From Whitmania pigra (taxonomy: Eukaryota > Annelida > Clitellata > Hirudinida > Haemopidae), in contig JAJTWR010000263.1 of assembly GCA_021613335.1 (NCBI GenBank), positions 2,687,001 to 2,751,000 on the forward strand: DNA of 64,000 nucleotides, in the 5' to 3' direction. The notes below the pieces were generated by a model that saw only the letters and a program-made list of their open reading frames with translations, did not search any database and was not told where the DNA came from. Made by a program: the position numbers and the translations under genes. Shown here one piece after another: positions 29,076-40,670 of the stretch (positions are counted from its first letter, which is position 1; the number at the start of each line of letters is the position of its first letter).

Positions 29076-30055
29076 TATTCAACTTTGTTTGTCCCTTTCA
29101 GCTTTGTTGATAAGCTTGGCTGCAATTTAATGGAAATAATTTGCATTTTAGAGAAGCATAATCTCATTTTTTAAACTGTTAATTGTAGGGCATAAATTTA
29201 GGGCAACTCTTGTGAAGATAAATTTGCAAAACAGTACTAAAGGAAAACCTGCACCAAACAAAACCTTTAATTTGTATGGCACAAAGCTTTGGGCCGGTTA
29301 CATAATAAAAAAATACAATTCACATTAGTTATAGTTACTGCTGTTGTATATCGCTGACAAAATCTAGCTCACTGATTTAAAATAATGCAATTATGAAAAT
29401 AAATGACTGCTTCAGTTTCATGTTTCAGCAATGTCAATCAAACTAACTCACACCACAAAGTAGTGTCAAGAAGAGGGAACAACAAGAAACATTCCAAGGA
29501 CTACAGATAGATATCAAAACTTCTCAACATTTACTCGTAATTTTTTTCTGTTGTGAGTCTGACATTTTATCGTCTAGCAATGAACTTAAATTTTGTTTGT
29601 CATGTCAACTCCCATCCCAGGCAAGCAACTGTTTGATCTTGATGCAGTGCTACTAGTCATCCCTTAAATTTTGAAGAATTTCAGTATTATTCCATTTTAT
29701 ATCTACCGATTTATTTTTAACTGCGGACAACGGTTCATGTTTCACATCTGTAAACTTTTTTTTATGTTTGAGTTCCAATGAAACACCTATTTTCAGCATC
29801 TATATTTACACTCTAATTCCTGTTTTGCATTTTATGGACCAGATGTTCAAATGATTACTTTACCACAGTATGTGGAATAACTATTGAGACTACTCGTCTA
29901 AGACTTATTCCAAACACTGTGCCAATTCTTTCCATTGCTGATTGTGTTCGTTAGTGATTGCACCAGTATTAAAATCTGTACATTTCAACATTCAAAGTGT
30001 TCATGTGAACTCATCAACTCTCATGACTGTAGTTTGTGTTGTGATCTCAAATAAA
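29076..30055 (+). other. Likely CERS 3' untranslated region with poly(A) signal
   Basis: There is no coding potential between the CERS stop and an AATAAA at 30050-30055 on the plus strand. This is the most likely 3' untranslated region of the ceramide synthase message. Confidence 0.55.
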
Positions 30056-30083
30056 CTTTATAAACATTGACTCATGAGTAATA

Positions 30084-30089
30084 TTTATT
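30084..30089 (-). promoter_or_regulatory. Probable poly(A) signal of the laminin alpha gene
   Basis: AATAAA on the minus strand lies about 415 bp beyond the laminin stop codon (30505-30507). It is 28 bp from the plus-strand AATAAA of CERS, so the two messages converge and probably overlap. Confidence 0.5.
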
Positions 30090-30504
30090 GTTGTTCACTG
30101 GCATTTCCCAGTTAGGAAATTGCTGCCAAATATCCATTGTTTAAGTCCAGATAAATGTAAACGTCCTAGAACATCAAAAATGCCAGGGCCCTCTCTTCCA
30201 ATACAAGAACAGAAGTTCAACAAACTGATACATCATCAAGTGTTCATGTTATTGCTATATTCTTGTGACTAAAGTAACATTTAAAGCTTATTAGATGCAT
30301 TGTCCTATTGAAACGAGTTCTCAGCTGATTGGACCTGCAATAGGCTCATTGGGACATTCAGTTTGTAGTTGTTTGCACAGAAGATTTACAGCCTAAAAGA
30401 AGAAATCTTCATTTAAGACATTTTAAAATCAATTAACGCTAGGATTCCTTTGGAACCTTTTTGAAAATGTTGAATCATTATACTAACATGAAGATACCTT
30501 CTTG

Positions 30505-32400
30505 TTATGAAAGTATTGGACAACCACCCAAATGAACTCCGAACAATTCCTCTGCATTCCACCAATCAATGGGCTCATCATTTATTCTTAAGTTCACCAA
30601 ACATCCACTGAAGAAGTCACCAGATTCGGGCATCATCAGTGGTCCGATAGAGGCTGAAAGAATGGTAATAACATAGGCATCAACATTGAGTTTAGAAACA
30701 ACTTTGTGAAATATGAGAGTAAAGAGTAATGTGAATTCAGTAAACCTGGATTGCCTCCAATGTAGAGCCTCCCCTCTAGTTCAAGATCCATTGTGCTACC
30801 AAATTTGGTACCGATGCTAATTTGACCATCGATCCTGATAGTGATGCTATCTGAAAAAAGCTCAGCCACCACCTGATGCCAAGAACCATCACAAAGGCAG
30901 TCAGGACAATGTTCAGACTCGACAGAGTACATGGAATCATAATCAGAGACTTTAAATATGACCTAAACAATTAATAAGAAGTAGTTTCTCAAATAACCTC
31001 ATTAATTCTCACGTTTTTTTTACTTCGCCAAGTTTTTTAGTTTTACAAGTATTTTGACTGACCTGCTCCTCGTCGAGAAGAATCACAAGAGTGGCGAATC
31101 TGTGGAAATCACTCATGGCGAACAGGACTCCATTGGGTTGGTAGATTTTCATGTTAAAACTGATTGTCAGGAAGGATTTGAAGTGGAAATGTTCAGCTAA
31201 AATAGATGACCAGAAAGAAAGGTTTAAAAAAGTATTGCACTCAATGAACAAAGAGTGGATGTGTACTCACCAAACAGAGCATATGCATATCCATCAAAGA
31301 AGGCCCCCTTTTCAATGTTTGAATGGCAAGGCAGGAGGCCAACCATGTTTGGTGAATTTGCAAGATGAATCAATTCATTGTTTATGCTGAAGTTTGCTAT
31401 GCATCCTCTGAAAGCTGATGCCTGCACATGTATTGGTTTGGAGTTAAATTTGCAATCCATGGCTTAAGCAGCAACTATAGAGATAACATTGCTCTAGCAT
31501 GCATTGCTAATATTTAACAGTATTTGCAATGAAAAATAATTAAATCTATTTTATTAATGTTATAAAGATTTCAGCCTTGATGAAAATTGTTATATTGCAA
31601 TTACTTAAATAGTGTGACTATGGGTCAATGGGTTCAAGAATCCTCACATCAAAGTCGTAATAAGACTCAGGAGGTCTCTTTCCAATGTACAAGTTTTCAA
31701 AGCCCGAGGAGTTGACAACGAATTTAATTTCTTCATTTTTATCAACCACAATTGTGACAACGTCATTCTTAAGTGAGATGTCTAACTGGATTAATAAGAT
31801 TAGATTATAATTGAAATTTATAAGATAAAAAATAGAATAAAATGCTTTATAACATTTATTCCACATAGAAAATCTCTGAGAAGAGGCACTGACCTGAACC
31901 CAGTGTCCATGGTTGTACCTCTCCTTGGTTTCCATCTGCTTCTCCTCCCCATGGTGGCTCTGCACCACCTTCAAGTGTCCAAGCATCAGTGAAATGGACC
32001 AAGCGAAAGAATCTCTCGACGATGAATGCAGCAGTGCTCCCTCCTCGTGATAGGTTCTCATGTGGAAGGATATTTTGAACCTTCAATCAAACATGCATGG
32101 AGGTTAGCAACAGGATGTTTCAAGTGATCTTTCTGTAACATTAGCAAGGCTTGTTTCTAAAGATGTACTTATTCTTTTATGGAATTGGTAAGGTGTGCTT
32201 TGAGCACAAGTTGAGTTCTGCGACATCTTTAATTTGTGACATTCGAACCAACAGCTAACTGGTCGTTTCCTACCTGTTGATGTCAGTGTGTTCCCTGAGA
32301 TCGAGCACGACGTAGCTCGCCTGTGATGCTCCAAATGAAACAGCATGAGGTTCGTAGTGATAAGCCTTCTTGAAGTTGCAATGCTGAGACTTCTGATTGA
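30505..32400 (-). other. Laminin alpha: LG4-LG5 and C-terminus
   Basis: LG4: about 32.28-32.40 (AVSFGASQASYVVLDL), 31.90-32.07 (FKISFHMRTYHEEGALL and KERYNHGHWVQ), 31.62-31.79 (FENLYIGKRPPESYYDFDV) and 31.27-31.43 kb (FRGCIANFSINNELI, then KGAFFDGYAYALF opening LG5). LG5: about 31.07-31.19 (ISFNMKIYQPNGVLFAM), 30.75-30.96 (DGSWHQVVAELFSDSITIRI and LYIGGNPG) and 30505-30653 (FSGCLVNLRINDEPIDW to GGCPILS, then TAA). A normal LG4-LG5 pair is present, so the chain is not truncated at its C-terminus. Confidence 0.85.
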
Positions 32401-35400
32401 ACTTCAATTGTCATTAAATAACCAACAAACAAACGAAAATTTAAGTAAAGGCTGAACCAACCAACCTTAAAATCCAGAGGCAGGACGTTAGCTATTTCAT
32501 CGAACTTATTCCGAAATGGTGTCACATATTCTTTAGAGGCTTGTGCAAGTCCTGCAACAGTGAGATGGGAAGTTTTCTTATTGACATGTGAAACAGTAGT
32601 GGATGACTGAGGCCGAAGTAAAGAAGTTGGTGAGAAGGGCGTTGTCCTTAAAGGTGTCTGAAGCAATTGGCTCTTCTGGGTGTGACACCTCCCAATGTCA
32701 ACATTTTTGAAGGACTTTGGATTTTCAAAAGTTAGGAGGCTTTTTGAAAAAGATAAAAATGAATCTAAATTGCTAAATAATACTCCATTTTGTCCTAACA
32801 ACACCCATAAATAATTAAATAATTGCAAACGTAAGCCCAAGGCTGTTTGGAACTAAACCGAAAAAAAAAGTTTGCACAGAGTCACTTAATGTAACAAAAA
32901 GAATCATAGAAAATAGTTCAACAAGACTGATGAAGCACCCACATGTTGTTGACAATGAGTTCCGATATGCACCCATTAAAAGATTGAAAAGTTCCTTCCA
33001 ACTGTGGCTCCAGGACGTCTGGCGGAACTCCTCCAACAAACAAAGCATTCGAACAAGAAAGGTGGAAGCCATCCAAATCATCTACATAAGACTCCCTTAA
33101 AACGACCTCATCGACTGTTAGCTTGAGCCTTCAAGTATCAACAAGATAAGAATCTATAAGCATTTTGCAACCAATCAATTAAACAAAGTGCAATGGATAA
33201 CTAGTTAAAGAAATAATTAATAATTCATTAATCAATAATAGAAATAATTAATAATTCATAACTATTCACCTCTCCTGGTCTTCGTAAGCCGTGAGAAAAT
33301 GCTGAGCATCGTCGCACAAATTTCTGTGGTGTTCGAATCTCAACAACCTCTCGTTCCATCTCAACAACACCTCGAGACCTCCTTTCTTCGAAAGTTGTAT
33401 GAGGAATGCTAACTAACAAGAGCAAGGAGTGATTGATAATTATAACAAGTGATTGATAATTATAACAAGTGATTGGTAATTATAAGAAGTGATTGATAAT
33501 TATAACAAGTGAATGATAATTATAACAATTAAATGATAATTATAACAATTAAATGATAATTATAATAATTAAATGATAATTATATCATGTGAATGATAAT
33601 TATAGCAAGTGAATGATAATTATAACAATTAAATGATAATTATATCATGTGAATGATAATTATATCATGTGAATGATAATTATAACAATTAAATGATAAT
33701 TATATCAAGTGAATGATAATTATAACAGTTAATTATCAATGATATGTTTTGAACCATTCCCATTCCAGTGATGTGTTGTCAACCAATAAATACATAGAAA
33801 TAAATAATCTCAAAAATAATTAGAAAATAATTTCACATCACAACAATATTGTTGACAAATATGTCCACACCCCATGTAACAAAAATACATTAATTATTAT
33901 GTAATAAAGTTTACTTTGAAATAAACCAAAATATGAATACATGGCTTTATGTAGTTTATTTGTTAACAAACAAAAATAAAGTTTACTTGGTAGTCCTCAT
34001 TAATGGACAGCAGAAGCAAAGCACCAGGTGATGATGCTTTGAACATGAAGGAAAAGGTGGGGGAAGGAGATTCGAGGTGAAATTCTAACTCAAGGAATGA
34101 TGATGATGATCCTGTGAACCCTGACAATGTTATTCTCTGTAAATGTGATACATTCCAATCAATTAATTACTAAATTAATTATTAATAATTAATCTAATTA
34201 ATTATCTAATCCATCCGCTTGTTGGCTTCAACTGTCAACCAAACTTAGTCTGATAATCTGGGAATTATTACGACAACATTGTGTAAGTGTTCAACACTCT
34301 TCAATTGTTCATGTTACCAATTTAGTAATTAATATCATTAAATCATGATATTTGATATTTAATCGATATTTAATGTGTTTAAATTGAAAACATTGAGCCA
34401 CTGCTGCTTCGTGAAGACACGTTAGCAAACAAAACATGGAAAACTGGTGCACGACGAACATTCTGCGAGCATCCACGTCTCATTCCAGTGTGAGAGCCTT
34501 CAGAGAGGTCGAGGAAGTGAGGCGTGACCGAGTTGATTGTGACGTCCTTCATGCAACCAAGGAAACTTTCTTGAAAACTGCTGACCCTGAGCGGGTAAAA
34601 ACTTTAATTCTGAGTTCTGAAATCATTCGGAATAACTTCGTGCTCGTATGTTTTTCCAAGCAGCTCGTAAAAAATCAGTTTGGCTACCATCGCTGGCTTT
34701 GCAGAGAGTATTATAAATACCCATCACTCATACCATTATTAATATTAGTTACTTAATTAACCAGTAATTAATGGGTTAAATGACTTTCTTTCCCTTAGGC
34801 AGTAATATAACTCATATCATCACCATCACAACCACAACAACAACAACAATAATAATAATAATCATAACTGCTAACAACTCTTCATGGACCACATAAGTTG
34901 GAACACCTCCAAAGTACATGGAACTGCCACTCAAGTTGAGAGAATCATAAGCAGGTGAGTCATGGACTGAGGTCTTTAGGTCCTCATTCTCCACTCTCAA
35001 CACCCCTTTCAATATGCAGATAACCAATGTATTAATGTAATTGTAATACTTTGAATAAATAAATAATAAATAGTAATTAAATATTTCAGTAATAATAATG
35101 TTAAATATAATGAGACAGCGTTTGTAATTAATTGTGATTATGAGATTTATATTAAGGTAAACATTCTTTGATAATTAATATTTTAGTCAAAACCTTGTAT
35201 ATTGGTTCTCCTGGCATAGACTTTAACCCATTGGTTAGTATTGTAAACATGTTTGCTGACAAGTGCAACACGCAGATTGCGAAGTGGCCAACCATATTTG
35301 AAGACAATGCGACCATCTTTCAGACCCAGGATAACGAATTCACCCTGTGAACGATGTAAAGGTGCATTGTTGTGTCAAACATTTTATCACAAGTTAAGCG

Positions 35401-38400
35401 ACAAAATGCAACGTTTAGATCTCGAGTTATGTTGATTGCCATCTAAATAACGGTTGAAGCAATACAAACTACAACGATAATATTTTGTTATATTTTGTAA
35501 AGTTTTGCGTTGTTGTTTGCCAACAAATAAGCATCTGTGCAACTCGTTTTGTTGTGTTCACTCACTCATTAAAATAACAATTGAGAAATAAAAACAATTA
35601 ATTTGACAACAAATAAGATCCTCTTGATCGACCAACCGTGTTGTTGTTGACAGAACCAAACAAGAATGAATTCCGCCAAAAGCTTTTGAAGGTCAGAGAA
35701 ACCACGATGGACTCGAGTGAAAGTTCATCGAGTGACCTCATCATCACGTGACCGGAGCCATCAAACTGGAATGTGTTGCTTGTGAGTACGTGCTCCGTTT
35801 TTGTGCTACAGGAGAATGTTTTGATGATGAATTAAAATACACACCAATTATCATTCAAATAAACCAGTGCATCTAAATCTTTAATTTATTGCAAGCCATT
35901 TCAGTAATTTTATATTGGTAAGCAGTCCAATGGCCTCCATCCACTGACACCACCATGTTTTGATGAACTAGAAAATCTCGCTGCCTCTTAACTTAACTGA
36001 AGTCACCAATCATCGCAAAACGTAAGTGACGATGCAAACATTTGAAACATTGGAAACATTCGAAAGATTTGAAAGATTTGAACCAACCAACCTGAGAGGA
36101 GATCCGTAACACGTCTGAGACGAGGAGGAGAAAAGTTTCTGAAAGTCGAACATTCCGACTGGATGTTCGTCCAACAACACTTCCCCGATGCACCCTGAAA
36201 AATCTCTCGAAGACAAATCGACGGGGAGCTGTAAATGGATCAATGACAGTGACAACGTTGAGAAGTTTGGAAAGGAGTTAACTTATAACAAGTATTTAAC
36301 TTGAATTTAATAATAAATGATGAAAAGTTAATTAAAATAGACTTTAATCTTTCAACAAAACAAACCTGATAGTCATGTGGAACTCCACCAACAAAGAACT
36401 CCATGGTTGGTTTGAATTGAAAATGAGTCATCAAGGGTTGAAATCTTCGCTCAATCACTTCGTCCTCACCAACCTTATTGCTGTCGTGAACCACTAACTT
36501 TCCAATGTGGCCAATCCTAATTGATTAATTGAACCAATTAATTAGCAGAATATTAATTATTATTATTATTATTTTAAAATATTTATATCTTCGCATCTGT
36601 TGACTAATTGACTATAATAATAATTCCTTAAATAAGGCAGTATGAAATGAAACCGTGTCAACTTGAAGACGATTGCGCTTTTGAATTTCCTCAAGTTAAA
36701 TGTTTAAAATGTTACTTAATGGATGCTCAGTAAAAAAAAGCAAATTATAAACTATTCAGCAACTAAATCAATAGTATTAACAATAAAGCAATGATAATTG
36801 CAAGGTATAAGATAAAATACCACATATTGTATATAATAATTAATATTTACATAATAATTAATACTTACAAAATAATAATAACATAGAAATTTTTCTTAAA
36901 CTTGGAAGTGAATCAAGCAACACCTCAAAAAATCAAAGCTCAAAGATCAAAGCACTTCAGAAATTCTCGTGTTGTTGAAGCATTTTCTTACCTCTCAGCC
37001 CTAACCCGGTACCACGTGAGTTCATCGTGAAATGTGATTTCTTCCGAAGTTTCCATCGTGTTGGTTTCAACTCCAACTCTCCACGAGAATCGTACTTTTC
37101 CACCCACCAACTCCACAGCCATGAACTTCGACTGATTACAAACAATGACTTCAGTCGCTTTCAATGATCAATGATCAAATTCAGTCTTTAAACGTTTTGC
37201 AACTTCATTGGTTTGTTGCATTTGAGATTTAAGTGCAGTAAAGGGATTATCATGTACTTATTATTTTAGCATGGCTCATCTGATTACTTTAATAAATGTT
37301 TGTATAATTTCATGATGGCTTATTTATTCTTTATACTATTTCATACTCAAATCAAACAGCTAGAAATAAATAGAATCACTGCTCAGCTGACATTTGCTCC
37401 ATCATGGATGAGCAGAAGCAGTTGGTTGAGATCAGCGGAGTTGGTTCTGAATGAAAACTCGATTGAATTTGAGAGAGACGGACGTTCTCTGAGAGGATAG
37501 GAGCGAATGCAACCACCCTTGTGGCAGAGAGGGACGTGAACCTTTAAGATGCAAATATTATTTATTTATTATTATTATTATTATCAATAGCATAATTTTC
37601 ATTTAACATTCGAGACATGAAAACAGCATATTACCAGCAATAACAACGAATAATTTTGTGCCGATAAAATGGACTCAAAAACCCCTCACGTTGGCAGCTC
37701 TTCCTCGAGCATACTTCAACAAGTCCTTCAAAATGGCGACCTTTCTTGTCAGTTCATCTTCGTACTTCTTGAGCCTCTCGACCCTCTCAGTCATCAACGA
37801 AGCTCCAATCAGCAACTCCTTCACATTTGCATCCAATGATTTCACTGTTTAATGAGTTTTAAAATGTAGATTGTTGCTCCACTTCATGTATCAGAGATGC
37901 TTTGTGATATTTTGCTATTTATGAAAATCAAGTAACTTTAACCTGTAATGTTTAGTTCTCGACCAATCAAGTTCAATTTATCAGCCTGATTTATTATTGA
38001 AACTCCAATGTCAGAGGAGTTTCTTGAGATGGAGAGAACAATTTCCTCAATCCTGGTTGCTGATTGGTTGGTGAATTTAATCCTACTCGTGATTTGATCC
38101 AATAGAAAACTGGTGTTTGAAGCTGCCAGCCAGAATGTAAATGAACAATTTCAACAACTTTAATTATTTAATTATTTAATTATCACCATTACCTGAGGAG
38201 TTATTTTGAAGGCTATCCAAAGATATTATGACATTTTTAAAAGACCATTCAGATGTAGCATTCAGCAAGTTAATGAGCGAGGATATGTTTTTAAACTTCT
38301 GTATAATTTCTGAATTAAGGTAAAGACCAATTATTTTTAAGTTTAAAAATTATGGGAATATTTATGATGTTAGAGAATAATAATAAGTGCCAAAGAAAGC

Positions 38401-40629
38401 TAAAATCGCATATTCAATACAAGTGATGTATAAATCTCTTTAAAAATAAAGATTGATTGATTTTGTTTAATGTCCAATTCGTAGTGGGATGATTAAGACA
38501 TGGAATCAAATGTGGATTGAAACATGTAGATAAAAATAAGCTTAAATTACCATCTGCTTTGCTTAGTGTGTTGTCGAGAGAAGTGAAGTTGTGCTCTTGA
38601 ATAGATGCAATGATAGATTCATTGAATTGAGAAACCTGAGTAAACACATCCATATAATTATGAATGTTTATTTTATATCATTAAATCATATAAAAAGTTA
38701 GATCAACTATTTGAACAGAAGTGCACAAGCCTTATCATGTTAAGGTGTTCTTAAGAAGAATAAAACCAATTTAGTGTTCTTCACTAACAATGTGCAGAAC
38801 TGACGATGTGTTCAACGTTTCATTCAGCAGTGTGGCCAGTTTTGATTTCAGGTTTTGAAGTACTTCATTTTTTTGAGCCAGAGTTGAAAATGAAAGGTTA
38901 AAGTTCATCCTGAAAAAAGGATGCAATCTGAAACTGTCCACTCTGCTCCACCATCAACTAGCACCAAAACATGATTTAAAGGTACAAAGCTGGCAAACAT
39001 CATGCCAACCTAGATCAATGAAACTATCGAAGCTAAGAAATCTTTTAATTTTAAATTTTAATGAAAATTAAATAAGAACCACCCACGCACTCATCAAGGC
39101 CTGAAACTTCACGAGAAATGTTTCCATATCTTTCCAGGGCTCCCATCAAAGATCGTTGCAACATTTTGCCTTCTTTCGACCACTTTTTTAACTTATTTCC
39201 AAGCGTTTGTGAGAGCGAAGTTAAATCCTCTATCAGCTGTTGAGTTATTTTGTTTGAAATTCTTTCAAATTATTACTTTATTTAAATTATTATATTTCAA
39301 ACAATATAATAATCTTACTGCACAGTTAGTACAGTAAAATCGATCCAAGAAAACATTGCAAACATTGCAAACATGGCAAGATAATTGCAAATTTGTTGTA
39401 AACACAAAAACCCACTGACGTGTTCGTCATAAAAAGACTTGAGTCCTTTGACAATCTCATGAGTCTTATGAGTTGTATGATTCCAATTCACACATTCCTG
39501 TGCTGCCCTCTGCAGACTGTCATCGCCATCCAAACGCTGGTTAAACAATTTTCATTCAAATTTGCAGTAAATGACAACATTCCTAATTGCGATTTCATCG
39601 TAATTCTAATTAGTGGTAAATATCGTGGAGAACCTTAAGATCACTCAGCATCTGTTCCAACTGCTCATTCAGCTGACTTGTTTCCATGGAAACAAGGGAA
39701 GCGTCAGCAGAGAAATGTCGGATGTCCTCAAATTTTACTCGGTTGTTTTCAATTCTTGCCAGCATCTCTGAGGTGCCGTTCTTGGTGGTTGGTGCTCGAA
39801 TGAGATTCGAAACTAATACTCTCAGGCTCTGAGCTGCCCTTAAGTCAATCGTAATAATTGTAACCACAGAATGAAATATGCAATCCATAAAATATAATTT
39901 AGAACATTTACTCAAGCTCCTTCAGAGCTGAATACGTGGAAACATTCAGAGATTTGATTCTCTCGAACAAAATCCTTGAGGTGTCAAAAACACTTTTCAA
40001 GTTGAAGTCGTGCGCTGGTGTTTTTGATTCGCGTCTCAGTTGATGCAGGACATCTGATTTTGAAATGATTGATTTGAATCCATGAATCCATTTCACAAAA
40101 TGCAGCTTTAAAGATTAATATAAGACAACTTTGGACAAATAATCATAACAAATATGCTCCATGCTTTGTACAAACTGTAACCAAATTTTTGAATAAATAA
40201 AGAACATAAACTAAAATACTTTGAATCACTTCATCATTCCTCTGCAGTTGCGTCGCGTTGCCTTTTACATGGTCAAGCAAAATACTTAAATTTGTGTTCC
40301 TTTCATCAAAAGTGACCCGCAAATCTTCAACCTACCAAAAAATCGAAAGTTATTGATTGAAATCCAACACATTGATTGAAATCCAACACATTGATTGAAA
40401 TCCAACACATTGATTGAAATCCAACACATTGATTAAAATTCAACACATTGGTCGAAATTCAACCCATCAATCTGCTCACCTGATTGTTCGTGACGTTGAT
40501 CAACTGATGAAGGGACAAATCACTTCTTAGAACATCCACAAATGTCAGCTTCTGGAATTCATTCTAGAGAATAAAAGGTTATTAATATTATATCTATTGT
40601 TATTATTATTATTATCATAATTATTATTA

Positions 40630-40670
<41 letters not shown>

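Noticed and set aside
33426..33730. Regularly spaced direct repeats that could look like a CRISPR array
   Set aside because: Units are contiguous with no unique spacers and the DNA is eukaryotic; it is a minisatellite.
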